Part shown: piece by piece, positions 27,606-40,631 of the stretch
Layout of the letters: every line of letters begins with the position of its first letter
Numbering within the stretch: the stretch's first letter is position 1
Source: Ophiodon elongatus
Lineage: Eukaryota; Chordata; Actinopteri; Perciformes; Hexagrammidae
Assembly: GCA_016806645.1 (NCBI GenBank)
Contig: JACSYO010001905.1
Span: 999,501 to 1,063,500 of the forward strand
DNA: 64,000 nt
Direction: 5' to 3'
The notes under the pieces: generated by a model
Seen by the model: the letters and a program-made list of their open reading frames with translations, nothing else
What the model was told of the DNA's origin: nothing
Database searches by the model: none
Translations under genes and position numbers: made by a program

Positions 27606-28454
27606 TTTAATAAATAACAATTCAGTACATGTATGTATTTATTTAGTACATTTTATTTTACATTGTTAAGAACCAATGTGTAGTCTGATGTTGAGCCTGA
27701 CGTTGCCTTACAAACAAGCGAATGATCCCATCTCTTCTACAGTGAGACGTATGAGCTTATTAATTAAACAGTAGGAGGTTATGGAATCCAAGTGAACAAT
27801 CCAAGTAAACAATCCAATAGTATTGCACAATAATTGTCATAAATGTAATTTGACGGGAAGGAACCTCTTTCTGAATGTGTTAAGCATCTCAATCAAAAAC
27901 CTTGAAAACCTGAAACAAAATCAGTTGTACGGTTTCTTGTGATGCACTCACCAATATGTTTTGTAGTATTGTAATTAGTTCTTGACCACATACCTGAAGC
28001 TTGATAGCTGTTGTCTGCCACAGTTAACAGGCGAGCTAATTATATAATCCTGAGGGCATTATGGGAAATGAGAAAGCTGAGAAACAAGCTGCTTGTGAAG
28101 TGAAATGTGGACGTGAACATTACATGTTCAAGGATACAAGAGAAAAAGCATAGCAAAGAGGGAAATGAATCAAGAGTAGCAAGACACAAGGGATAGGCAT
28201 TTATATTCAGAACCAGGTAAACATTGGACACAACAATATAAAGAGTGTATTTCATGACTGGGGAAACAACAATTTCTGGTAAAGAAATGTCAGGATATTG
28301 AAACATAGTGCATGTGCTTAAACCTGTAGGAAGCATTCAGCAGTGAAACCGGATGAGTTGACACAATGAACTGGACAGAGTCACTGTGACTGAGAGAATG
28401 AGAAGTAGTGCTGTTCTGGAATGTGGAGTTAGTGGGCAGGGAAGAATGCTGAAG

Positions 28455-28530
28455 GGGAATATCCCCACAGGGTGGCAGTAATGCAACTAAAAGGATGCCA
28501 GCTGCCATACAACCCCAAAGAAGAAGAAGT
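28455..28530. mobile_element. Interspersed repeat scrap with GAAGAAGAAG tail
   Basis: The sequence GGGTGGCAGTAATGCAACTA, later GCCAGCTGCCATA and then AAAGAAGAAGAAG follows the pattern of a common fish retroelement-like repeat end. Family not identified. Confidence 0.4.
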
Positions 28531-29215
28531 TCAAAATTCAGAATACAAGATGGAAACCCACAACTTCCCAAGAAACCTGCTTCCTTTGAACAGATCTCTG
28601 GAATGGAAAACCCTGTGTCCTCTACAATGAAGTAAGATGTACAAATACACACTCTCAACTCATCTAGCCAACATCCAAGTATCTGTTCTGTGGTAATACA
28701 CATTGACTGATACTTTGGGGGCAAGTTAGAGTTGATCAGGTATTGTTAGCAAAACACACACATTTTATATTGCTTCTTATTCAGAAAATATGACACAGAT
28801 TTCGACTTAAACATCTTTATTTAATCAGTTTGTACAAGCTCACCTCCAGTTTCAGACACAATAACTGAGACAATCTGGCTTCCTTTTAAGGAGTTGCTCT
28901 GGTTTGTATTGTGATACATTTAATCTGTTTGACATGTTTACTGAGATACATTTTCTGTGAAATCATGATATTTATGTTTATAGGAACTTTTGTGACTTAC
29001 TTGATTGAGCAAGTGGTGTTTCCTGTAGTAGGAGGAGCTATGGGTTCTAAAAATTGTTTGGCGCCTTTTTCGAGTGTCTGGGCAATACGGTGCTGGCAGA
29101 GGCACGCTGGAGTTGTTGTCACATGCAGTGAGCACAAACTTAAAAGGGTAAAGCCAACAGTTATTTGACTACTGCATATTCACCGCCTGACTAACCATAC
29201 ACAGCTGCAGGTCGT

Positions 29216-29325
29216 GTCAAGGTGTCCTGACTCGAACGGCGTTAGCCGCTATTGGCCTGATGTTGAAGGCGTCATCCGAGTCAGGCCAATAGCGGCTAAC
29301 ACCGTTCGAGTAAGGACACCTTGAC
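29216..29325. repeat. Long inverted repeat (45-bp arms, 20-nt loop)
   Basis: Arms 29216-29260 and 29281-29325 are reverse complements with two mismatches (43/45). The arms are CpG-rich compared with the flanks. The length, 110 nt in total, would fold to an almost perfect hairpin. It could be a foldback transposon remnant, a hairpin small-RNA precursor or a recent inverted duplication. Confidence 0.93.
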
Positions 29326-29568
29326 GTTAATCTGTTGGAAAATATCACATAGGTTGAACGCAGACAATGGGATCAGTATTTAATTAAAACTAACATCAAA
29401 TGCATGTTGATAATGGGCATTTCTTGAAGAACGGAGTCTTTCCAACCAAATGGATTGAAAATGGGTTCATTTCCTGAGGTCTAAGGTGTTCACGAGGGGC
29501 ATCCTCTGGTCAAAAGAACTTATGTGTATAAGTGTGAAGACTGAGACAGAGTTGGGCTAATTAAGTTG

Positions 29569-29608
29569 AACATTTAATTGTTTATGCACACATAAACAAT
29601 TAAATGTT
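29569..29608. repeat. Perfect inverted repeat (18-bp arms, 4-nt loop)
   Basis: Arm AACATTTAATTGTTTATG, loop CACA, then its exact reverse complement. AT-rich. Confidence 0.95.
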
Positions 29609-29620
29609 ACTCTGTTACTA

Positions 29621-29664
29621 CTCTGTTACTACTACATCACGAAAAGAATGTAGTAGTAACGGAG
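29621..29664. repeat. Inverted repeat (17-bp arms, 10-nt loop)
   Basis: Arms CTCTGTTACTACTACAT (29621-29637) and ATGTAGTAGTAACGGAG (29648-29664), 16 of 17 pairs. It lies 12 nt after the previous hairpin. Confidence 0.92.
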
Positions 29665-32600
29665 AAATAACTTGCTGCTCAGATCAGCTTCACCATGGGA
29701 CTGATCACTGTTGGACTTCAAGACAATGATTTTGATGTTGGCAGCATTGGAAGATCATAAGGGTAAGATATTTAAATAATTATCAAATACACAATTATGC
29801 TGTATCTATAATGTTAAAATCCATGTGCATATAATTCACACAGCAATGTTTCTATTTATAAAATGTCAAAGCATGGAGGGACTCTTTTCTTTTACTAAAA
29901 AGCTGAGTCAGCTTTGACAGTGAATGCATTTGACTGATTGTGGGACAGGACGAGACGATAGAGAATTAATGTTTCCAAAATATATTAGCTACTACGTACC
30001 ACTTAGAGGAGAGTTCTCTCGATATGTTTAACATGGAAGCCAGATATTTCTTTTGAATGCAAGAGTGATAGCTGAATGGAAACCATTAGCACATTTGAGT
30101 ATTTTTCTCCTGAAAATTGGACAAAAGGTTTTTCTCATAAGACCAAAATAAGGAAGTTGTAAAGGCAGCTGGAAGACAGACAGTCTGCACAGAGAGATTG
30201 TTGTGCTGCCATCAAGCCCACAATGACATTTGCTAGACATGGAGTCAAGGGTCAAACACACAGTAAGAGACATTTGACATTGACAACACGGCAGATTGAA
30301 GTGCTTGTGTATTTATTGCACATTGCTCTAAGATTGATCAGAGTTCAGCAGCTTGATGGAGGTCAGAACAAACACTAGCTTCATGCGGTTGGTTTTGCAC
30401 TTTGGTACACAGTCTTCTTCCTGATGCCAGAGGTTTGTATTGAGAGAAGTCTGCAATGACTATGCTCATAGTCTTTCTTCCTTAATACCTTCATAGTTGT
30501 TTTGTGCACTTTTAGTTGCAATGTTAGGTTGCCAAATATGCAACCTAACATATCAGCTGGCTTGAATTGGACATGAGGAGTATTGTGTTTTGATAGCGTT
30601 GTGGCATCGGGAACTCGGGCTGCAACATATACTGTCTACCATTGAATGCTAATGCCAAAGAAAGGATGTCTACCTTACTGGACCTCATGTGGGTTTGGCT
30701 CGGGCCTCACAATGCTGCTTTACTTGAGCTGGTGGGCCACGTGTCCTCTGGTGTGTCCAATCAACGTATCCCTATTTGCACTGATGACTCACAGCGTGGC
30801 ATTGGTTTCAGCTCATTTTGGTTAACATGTAAACACACAGTGACCATTCAAAAGAATTTAAAGGCTAAGGGATATTTTGTATTGTCCATCACAGTCTCAA
30901 CAAAGGAGTTACCTGCTGCAACAAGTACTGTCTGATCTGCTTTGACAAATGAACAGTTTTCTTATTTAGTGGAGGTGTTTCAGTTAGAATCTCTTGGGAC
31001 AAACAGTGAGTGTGACTGGATTATTCAGTAAACTAGATACAGCATTTTGCAATATTTGTTAATTTTGCTAAATCTTCAGTGCACCTTCTTGGACATTAGA
31101 AAGATATTATGGTTTAAATATATTTTGGATATCTTCAGTTTATTTGTTCTGCTTTTGGTCTTTTAGTCATTTGGGTTTGACACGTTTTGTATGTGCAAGT
31201 ATAACTGTACTATGTTTTGCTTCAGCTGTGCTCTTGCACGGTGTTAAGTTATCTACAGTTATATAAATGAGATATGTCCCTGTGATGTAGGTTTCAGTGT
31301 TGTTAAGCCCTGCAGCCATCCTTGGTAAAACAGTACTCACAGAGTGTGAGGTAAGAGTGGTTTACACTTCATCTCTATATGTCATGGGGTGAGACTGCTG
31401 GCTCTCAAACCCACCAAAGACCTCATGGGCAGATTATGAGACAATGGGCCCCTGGGTACAGACATGCAAAAGCCCCCACTACTGCTGCTGCGTAGGAGCA
31501 AGACCAACAGATGTTACAGTTGTTCGCCTCTTTTTGTTGTGGTTTGTGCCTTTTTTTTTAAAAGTTGATATGCATCTCTTTGAGGTTCTGTGTCTCTTTG
31601 TGGTCATTTTGCATCTTGTTGTAGTTTTTTTTGCATCTCTTCGTGGTCATACTGCGTCTGTTGTCATTTTGCATGCCCCTGTGGTCATTTTGCATCCCCC
31701 TGTGGTCATTTTGCATCTCTTTGTGGTCATTTCCGTCTCGTTGTTGTCGTTTTGAGTGCATATTTATATTTATGTTTGTACTGGCTTTGATTAGTATTCC
31801 GGTTCTGCTCTTTCCATTCCGCACCCATTGCTTGAAGGGATTTGTAGACCCAGCGGTTATAGTCTCAGTGGGTGTAAGGATGATTGTTTTTTTCAGTGGG
31901 ATGATCAGAAACCTCTTCCTGGTTAATTTGGCCCATCATGGTTGAGGGGTGCATGGTTGTATGACTAATGAGCCACTCTGCCTCCATGGCTGTTTGGATT
32001 TGGCTCCCCGTTTGTCACCGCTTGGCACATACACATAACCAGTGAGTGTGTGAGTCCAGGATTGTCTCCAGATTCACTGCACTGCTAGGCAGAAGAGTTC
32101 CTGTAGAGGGCTCCACCTGCATTCTAACAAGTGTTACTCCGCATACGTTTTGATTTTGCCGCTTGACGAGAATGTGGACTTTTACCATGTCCTCGAACTT
32201 TGTGCTGTACATGGATGACGGATGTGTATAAAGCAACCAGAAGGCTCTTTGAGGAAAAAGCAGAACCTGGAAAAGTGATATGAAGTTACAGACCCGCTGC
32301 GGTGGCGACCAAAGCTGCTGTCATATATCCCGACTCAAGGAAGTGTGTTTGCGTGCGTGTGGGTGGATTGTTGCATTGCCCAAGAAGGTCATCATGTGTG
32401 AATGCATTTGTATATATAACAATTTGTGCATTTCCACAAATATACTTTAAATAAAAGCACATGCATTCACTAGCGTGCTGGTGCGTGCGTCTGTCTGTGT
32501 TTGTGGTGAGCCTTCCTTCTAATCTGCCAGCCAGTGGTTGTGTATGAAGTGCTGCTGATGGTGGAGGCTATTAGGTCTGTGAAGAGAAAGATGGCTGTCT

Positions 32601-33695
32601 TCTCCTATTCCCCACAGCTCATTTAAACTTGCAGCTGATGGTAGAGATTAAACGTCCTCTCTTAGAAGGAGGGATTCTGCGGCTAGGCTTGGGCTGCTAT
32701 TTAAGAAACTTGAATGAGTGAAGAGCATGTAAAGAACCCATTTAGTAGAAGACAACGGAGAAGCAGTGGGTTTGCATGTGCAAACAATGCATCACGACTC
32801 ACACGATATACCACACATGTGGCCTGCTTTTCTTATACATCTGGTTATCTTTTAGGGTTTGCAAATGTCAGGTACGCAATATACTACATTGTTGAAAAGG
32901 TTATTGAAATTAATAAGGAGAATTTGGCAAAGGGGAAAGAATTTGACATTCAGGGCATATCTTTGATTATCTGCACGCAGCTCTCAACATGTAGATGGTT
33001 CAGCCTTTGGTTAGCAGCTAACGTGCTAACAGTGCTGACAGGGCTAACAGTGTTGACCTGAGGCGCTATCAGCGGTGACCACCGTGTGAGCTGCTTAATC
33101 TCCATTGGTTCAGTGCTTCTATTGCACACTCTCTGTAAATTGGGAAAAGACGTCAACAATTAAAACATTCATTCATTTCATTTAGTTATATCTGTCTTAT
33201 TGTCTTGTGTTATTGCCTATTTTGTTACACCATCTCAATTTGGTAATATGTCAGATTGTACTAGTTAAAAACAAAATCCCATACAACCAGTATATTAATC
33301 AGTAAGTATTAATTTCCTCCATCAAAATCAACATGCATACAATAGTGATCAGAGAACGGTTTGGGGTTTAGAATGCTCTCCTAATTACGTAAAAATAAAT
33401 CTTCTCATAATCAACATACATGCTTTTTGTAGTTATGAGTTTGTTCAGATTTGATTAGCTAACAGTGTCTGTTTGTCTGAACACATGCCTATGCATATAT
33501 ATGTTCACATTTTATAACTTGCACACAAAAACAATACAGGGTCATTCTGTATATTCACAGTAAGTGGTCATATTGCTTTATAAAGAAAAGCATGCCTGTA
33601 TTTATTCTCAGGCTTTTGCTGAATCTTTCTATATATTTGGCATTTTGAAGCAGTTCTTCTTGAGAGGACTTCGTGTTTTTTGCTACTGTAAGCAG
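29665..33695. other. Intergenic DNA
   Basis: No recognised gene. Contains a degenerate 21-bp tandem repeat (31566-31756). The remainder is non-repetitive AT-rich sequence. Confidence 0.75.
31566..31756. repeat. Degenerate minisatellite, about 21-bp unit
   Basis: Units of the form CTGTGGTCATTTTGCATCTC recur with substitutions and length changes, about nine copies. Open frames on both strands through it are artefacts. Confidence 0.85.
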
Positions 33696-33699
33696 TGGT

Positions 33700-33830
33700 G
33701 AAATTGTACATTTACTCAAGTACAAAGTTTAGGTATTTTTTTCAATTGTATGCAACTTTATACATATACTCCACTAGATCCCTGAGACAAACTTACGTAC
33801 TTTTTACTCCACTACATTTTTCTCCCTTTT
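33700..33830. mobile_element. Partial fish interspersed repeat (TTTACTCAAGTAC type)
   Basis: ACATTTACTCAAGTACAAAG, later ATATACTCCACTAGATCC and TACTTTTTACTCCACTACA are phrases of the same repeat family seen at 9086-9402, here in the opposite orientation and truncated. Confidence 0.55.
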
Positions 33831-33849
33831 TTAGTTGTTAATTTTTTTT

Positions 33850-36800
33850 TACAGTTTTTCATACTTTCCATGTCCTGCAAAAACCATGCATATCCAAATT
33901 TGGTGATTTTTTTAAAATTCAAATATGTCTGATAAACTGAAGGAATAGGTGTTCTTAATTTTCTTTAATCTAAATTAATTTTTTTTTTTTATCCTTAGAT
34001 TGCTGGAAAATGCAACATCATAAAACTGAAAACAGAGCTGTTTTTCTGAATCAGAGAGAGCAGCATGAAACCCATGAAGTGCCATCATGAAAGGTTCAAA
34101 GCAGAAGGCATTTATCCTCAGTGAATCCGGGGACGGACCAGAGACAAATAACATTGCATTTAATTCCAATTTAAATTTTTTTTGGGATGTGGCACATCTG
34201 CTGGTATTGTCAAAGACAAGAACATGTTCCCACTACATTTTGTAATATGATGTGAACAGCAGATTCAACAACAGATTCTTGCACTATCATGTCCGTGAGC
34301 AAGCCATAACACACCTCGACAGCTCCGGGGTTGGGCTTTATGACTGAGTAGTATTAGAGCTGACAGCAACAGAAACGGAGAAATTCATTGACTGACAGGT
34401 AGGCATGTCGGTGAGCTGCAAATGCCTCAGAACAATGTAACTTTATCCTCGGAAGTGATATTCTGAGCTGCATCTCCTCACAACACAGAAGTATGGTTTC
34501 TTCCTCCTGGGCTTGTTGCTGTAAAACAATCACACATGGAGAAATTATAGTTTCATTCCACAACGTCTTTGAAACCCTTAAGCCTCATTATCACCTTTCT
34601 GTCTGATGTTTTAGTCCTGACACACAGGCTTCTCTTTTTTTTCTTCAGGCGACACCTTGCATATAGGCACGGACACATCCTGTATATTGTTTGATGCTTC
34701 GGTTGTAGTTTTCCACTTTTTCATGTTTCGGGCATTCTCGAAATAAAACAGTTAAACTGTGTACTGAAACTTTTCAAATGAAGTGAAATCAAAGTTCAGA
34801 GACATACACAAAAATCACAATAATAATCATCAGAATAATAATAATAATCAGAATATTTAACAGACATTTTGATTACATTAAAAGAGCAGCAGAAAGGTAA
34901 TTAATTAATTAACAGAGTCAACCTTAATTTGTTGTCAGTAAATGTGTTTGTACATTTGCATACAGATTTTTCATAATAGTAAAACCTTTGCTCTTTAATT
35001 TATAATATCTTGAGATTGGCATGCATGTGTACATTAATCATTAGTGAGTGTCATGTAGTAATTTTATTATTATTATTTTCTATAACATCGACTCTTAATA
35101 TGCGTCTATCAGTTACATATTGGAACACCTATCTCGCCACAACACGTCTTTGTGCACTTTAAATCCTCCAGCTTCTTTTGTAAAGTGATCCTGTTTTTCC
35201 TGAAGTGGTAGCCTTGTGAAAAAAAGAAGATAAATTAAGCCCCAATACACCAACTGCTCCTTTCTCACAGTGACAGACAATTTATCATCTAACCTGTTGC
35301 CAAATAGTAGCCAGCTCCTAATAGAAGTTGTTTCTGTAGTAATATTCTTTGGACACTAGAGTGCGCTGTCACTTCAGATAAGAGTGAGCGGCCGTGGCAA
35401 TAGAAGGAATTCACATTACCCTCAACCAACAGACTAAGCACTCTGAAATAGAAAATCCATTGATGATTACATATAAATGTAAAATAAAAACTGCGTCTGA
35501 TTAAAATAAAAACTATGTCTTTCTTCTTCTTACTCTATTGGTGATTATCATCTGCAAGTTTTTTTTGTTCATCATCATATTGCAGGAAAACTGACATATT
35601 TGCCCCCCCCCCCCCCTGTGGCATGGCATGTGATTGCTGATTTTGGACAATGTTTCTCAGCCACAGCACAATCAAAGTGTCCCTCAGTGCATCCGGTGCT
35701 GATTGTTTATAGTACACCAGTTTAATCATCTCAGAAAGTGCTCACCGGGACCAATTTAAAAATATTCTGTGGAATGAGAGCACATCAAATTCTGTCGGCC
35801 ATTTTTCAAAATTCAAATAAGTGCTTTGAGTCACTTTTAATCATGAGCACATAAACGCATGTGCAAGGTCATTTTTTTTTACTGTTGTATAAAAAATCTC
35901 GCAGGAGTATCATAAACGTGCCCTTTCTTTCTGGCCAACAGACGAATTATGTTGAGAACAATACATTGCGAACAGATTGCTCTTAACACCACGCTGACTG
36001 CACCTACAGAGTATTTCATTCATAAAATAATGCTGTAATTGCCATCAAACAATAGAAAGATTTAAAAGCTAAGCTGTTATTTTTCTCAGCAGAGTCTCAG
36101 GCAGCAGTTACACTGTACTGTTCCTTTGTTACGTCGGTTCATACCCGATTCACTCACTCTGCAACTGCTTTGAATAAAACCTTAAGGTGAATGCACTTAA
36201 CTTCTGTTAACCACCTTTCTTTATTTCTAAGTGTGTATACCGTTGGTGCAGTTATAAACTTTTATGGTACAAATTCATCGTACTGAATAGTAACAATTGT
36301 TCCAATAACTGTATGTGTCTGGTGAAAGTCACTGTACATGGAGAACCTCAAGACATTGTTGTATATAAGAGCAAAATATACTACAACATTCTTGTTTGTT
36401 CAAAAGAAAATCAGACTTTTGTCTCGAAGGTCGCTTCAAGGGTTTTGATCTGAAAGCATTTCAGGTGATTTGACAATCTTTTGTCTTTTTAAACCTTAAA
36501 AATGCAATTCATTCATTGTGAAAGCTGAGACACAATGAAGAGATCTGGGATCAGATTTGATACATGACCAAAAATGAATGGCGGAACTATCAATATGCTC
36601 ATCTACAACTCGTAGCAGCCAATATCAAAAGCAAAGAGCTCCGAACATCTCCCATTCCAACGAATACAGACACACCTACGACCCCGTGTGTAATTTATGA
36701 TCCACTCAGCAGCATCTCAAATCAGAGATCATGTTGAAACACATTCTTGGAATGCGACTTGATAATGCAAAAAACATCTATTAACAAGATGCAGATTTTA

Positions 36801-39200
36801 CCACAAAACATTCACTCAGTTAAACTTTCTGTTTGTACGTGACATACAGTTGTTTCAAAATAGACTAATTTTTTTGTCCCGTGTGCTCTCTGCTAACAGC
36901 CCACTGTAACTATATACCATCAAGGCAGAGATTAGATTTAATAACGTAATCATGGTTATTGACTGTACGGCTGGGTGGAGTCAGTACAAGTTGTCTCCAT
37001 GTTATAAAATGTTTAAACAATTTTAAAAATTGATTTACATTTTAAACAGGTGTTTATCGTTTGGGGTTTATTCTCAAAGTTACATAGATCTTTTTTCTTT
37101 TTTTTTTTGGTCCTTTTTTAAGCGTCATATTGCCATTCTTTCTTTTTTCATCATGTGTTTTAATTATATTTGTTTATAGATTTAACCAATGATTTGAATA
37201 TATGCATACGACAGCTTCCTATTTTGTTATAAAGCACTGAATCTTTTTGGAGAATGAGTGACCCTGCATTTTGGACAGAGTATTTGTGGTGGGTGAAATC
37301 CCCTTTATTTACACACAGCAATTTAGAAATTATAGCTTTATTAAAACAGGAGAGTTTATACATTTTCATGATAAATAAATGTAACAATTCCTTTAAATAA
37401 TAGTTGGCCAATAACTGAACCAGCCACACTCAGGACAGAGCAGTTTAGAAGAGAAACGTTGCAGTAGACCCAGCAGTTCTCCCAGTCGTCCATCGTGCCG
37501 CTAGATGGCGCTACTGACCCGTGATGTGAGTCAAAGCAACCTGTTGGTGCAACATTAAAACTCGAGCCTCTCGAGTGAAGGCCGACGCAGGAGACACTTT
37601 CTTCCATCACCAAGCAAACAAACTGGCCATAAATTGGGGATTTTGACGCAGGACTTTAAAGTTTGATATCGTATTTAGTTGGACGCAGCTGGAGGGTGAA
37701 CAGGGTCAAAACTGTGAAGCAGAAAATATTCAACAAAATAACTGATATCAACAGGCGCGGGCCAATTAAACACCGTGAAGGTGCGCAGATCCAACTATGT
37801 AAAGGCCTTCAGGTTTACCTTTTAACAGTGTATTGTATTGTGTTGGGACAGTTGCCACAACAAAAATCCATTAAATAGCCTGAAGGCTATTTTGTTTTGA
37901 ATGACTGAATGAGTTTCTTCTTCTGTCGCTTCTTTCAAATACCTTTTTATTTCCTTTTTATGTTTTAACTTCTCACACTGAAATCAGCGGGATCGGGCAC
38001 AGGGATGTTGACCAGCCACACTCATTTTTACTTAAAATGTGTTTCAAGACTTTAGATGTTTAAAAAATTTACAGTTTTTGAGCCTCAAGTTGTATGGAAC
38101 AGATTAATTACGCTTCTTTCTTTTTTTTTTTCTTTTTTTTTTTTTACCGCACATTAAATGAATTTGCAATAGCTGTGTGACCGGGTCAGTCTTTATCACT
38201 GACCTCTCAGTGAGTTCTCGCCCAGGATCTGTCCTTTGGTTTGTTTTGCTGCGCGGTTAAATAAAGCCGCCTTATAGCCGCTTGGGGGCGTCGTGTCTTG
38301 GTTTGATTACAGACGCATTGTCGCCTTCCGTGCAATAAAATGGAAGATATGCTCATCGAGGGCGCCAGGTGAGCAATAAGACAGACCAATTGAGACAGCT
38401 TGTGTCACGTTTGCACGCATTCACTAGCGCCAGGCTCGCTACACATTAACCAGACGATATACAAATAAAGATATGGTGTTGATAAACTCATGACACGAGG
38501 TGCAATGGAGAGGGTCATCAAGGGATTTCAGAGTCTTTCACTGGGGCCCAACGCAACACGTCGATGCAGGCCCATCAGACATGTCCGATTCATTTGAGTC
38601 CTCTCGTGCTGTCACGCTGCAAAATATTTAAATCCGCATAACTGATGCATGCAGGGAAGGAGGGGGCACTATCGCTTTTGGTTGCGCTCAAATGACTACG
38701 ATAAACCACACTCACCAAACAACTCACCTTGGCCAAATTGCTTTTTGAATGTAATTTATTTTCAGGAACACATTCCAAACAGGCGTACCTTTTTCTTTTC
38801 TTTTTTTTTTTTTTTTTTTGGGGGATTCATTTTTTTTGTTGTATCTATTCTTTTCTATTACCACGATAAATGTACTATAACTAAAATGCCCTCCAAGGAG
38901 ACCATTACAATCCAGTAAATTATCGTGCGCGGCCCCTCGTCCAGGTAGGAATCCCAGGTATGATCTCTGAGAGGCTCTTTGCTTCGCCCCGAGTTGTCTT
39001 ATCTGGACTTTTTTGAAAGATTGAGTTATCTGAAGTGGAATAAGCGGGCCTCCCAAAACCGAGTAGAAACATGGTGACAGCGTTGAAGAAAACTATTTTT
39101 GTACAAGATGTAAGGATGTCTCGAACACTGTCCGCCTTGATCAGCTGATTTTAGATTTGGAAACCACTTCTGTAATTCTCATCTGCGATCAATTAAAGCG
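33850..39200. other. Intergenic DNA downstream of tbx3a
   Basis: AT-rich, with poly-C at 35604-35616 and poly-T stretches near 37090-37110, 38115-38145 and 38798-38820. A small exon-like segment is at 38340-38368. No complete gene recognised. Confidence 0.7.
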
Positions 39201-39233
39201 AGGGACACACACTAAGAAAGGGCATTTCAATAT

Positions 39234-39239
39234 TTTATT
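39234..39239 (-). promoter_or_regulatory. Candidate tbx3a polyadenylation signal
   Basis: AATAAA on the minus strand within CAATAAAATATTG, about 1.4 kb after the stop. An alternative AATAAA is at 39808-39803. Confidence 0.4.
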
Positions 39240-40562
39240 GAAACTTTCAAGAACACGATGTCGATGTTGTAAACTAGACATAACTCTAATACAACATAAC
39301 CCATTGAGAAACACAAAAGAAACCTTCATATTTTCGATTATGCGGCACTTGTACGATCAGGTTCGCAAAGTATTTTAATAACAGAAAAAAAAAAATTGTC
39401 CACTTTTATCACACTTCAACGACGCTTTTCTTTTTTAAGAATAGATTTTTTTTTTTCAAGCCATTGGTGCAGTGCGTTGTCGTTTTTCCATCCGTTTTTA
39501 AACAGTAGCACTTCACACACGGGGACAACAAATGAAAATACAATGGCACATTAGTGTGAATAACTACCTCAATGGATATTTGGGGAGGAGTAAAGTCCAT
39601 ATTTTAAGAGGGGTATAAATGCAGATGGCAACAAAGGGATAATAGCCCACAAACTATCTTTACACAGGTATATCGACAATAAATTAAGAACAGATCCCTA
39701 GAAACAAACTACTCCGTTGTATTTACACGCAATAACAATATGAAATAATTACATAAATATTTTATATATCCCTATGTACACCTTTTTAATCAATACTACC
39801 TTTTTATTTTTTTATATTTCAATTTCTGCTTCCCTTTGCCTGTTGAACATTTGGGCTAAATTCCGCATGCTTGGGCCATAGCTTATTCCGGAGCACCAGT
39901 CATGTCAATAGGCCAGTTCTGATTTTAAAAAAGGCATGAAGAAAAATATATTGTATTCAAATTGATAACCTAATCAAGAGAAAAATTAAGCAAAGGGAGT
40001 GTGTTAATTGTAATGTTAATTATATTCAAAACTGAATATTTTTCATACTTTCCTTTTGAATTTCTAGTGTTAAAATAACATTCATTGGGGATTGAGGGGG
40101 CATGCAACATTTGGCCAATCGATCAATTAATAGTGTACAACAAAATACAGCAGTCTTTATAAGGTAGGTTAAACGGTAGTGAATTCAAATAAGTAATCAA
40201 TTCAGAGTGCATATCAAAACACATTTCTCCTCGTGTACAATAAAGTTAAGAGACAGGACACAGCAGCAACTTCTCCTAAATCTGCAAGTCACACCCATGC
40301 CAACTTTTCAGTTTCAATACTTGTACGGTATTCAAATGACAGGATAAAAGAAGAAAAAAATATACATATCAGATGCGTATTAACCAAAGTGCATTTCAGA
40401 AACTAAAACGTCCAACAGTTCGTGTTTTATAAGTTTTTTTTCTTTTCTTTTTAAAACCTGCACGAATCTACGAGGGTGTCCTCCTACTGTTAATGTCTTC
40501 ATCACCGTCAACGCTTTTTCACTTTTTCATGACAACAATGAGACGAGAAGCAGGTGGTGTGT

Positions 40563-40628
40563 TTAAAAAAAAAGAAAAAAAAAAAAAAAAGAAAAAAAAA
40601 AAAAAAAGAAAAGAAAAGGAAAAAAAAC
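40563..40628. repeat. Poly-A/poly-T tract (A-rich with G interruptions)
   Basis: About 65 nt of A with scattered G on the plus strand, ending 4 nt before the tbx3a stop codon. The Lys-rich or Phe-rich open frames here are artefacts. Confidence 0.97.
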
Positions 40629-40631
40629 AAC

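Larger units (their letters stand above)
25053..29215. other. Intergenic DNA between the hAT element and the hairpin cluster
   Basis: Contains an (AC)n microsatellite (25669-25753), poly-C runs (25545-25560), a 'GATGCACCGATAC' transposon scrap (27517-27605), a GAAGAAGAAG-tailed repeat scrap (28455-28530) and one exon-like segment at 27032-27085. No complete gene. Confidence 0.75.
39220..40631 (-). other. tbx3a 3' UTR (extent estimated)
   Basis: AT-rich sequence after the stop, starting with a poly-A run on the plus strand at 40563-40628 (poly-U in the mRNA). Minus-strand AATAAA signals occur at 39808-39803 and 39239-39234. The latter gives a 1.4-kb UTR, similar in size to mammalian TBX3. The end is not proven. 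Confidence 0.5.

Noticed and set aside
28290..28724. 144-codon minus-strand open frame
   Set aside because: Overlaps an interspersed repeat scrap, has no known motif and low-complexity stretches.
29216..29325. Calling the 45-bp inverted repeat a microRNA gene
   Set aside because: The stem is too long and too perfect for a typical pre-miRNA, I recognise no known miRNA seed, and no expression data are available; kept only as a repeat and a finding.
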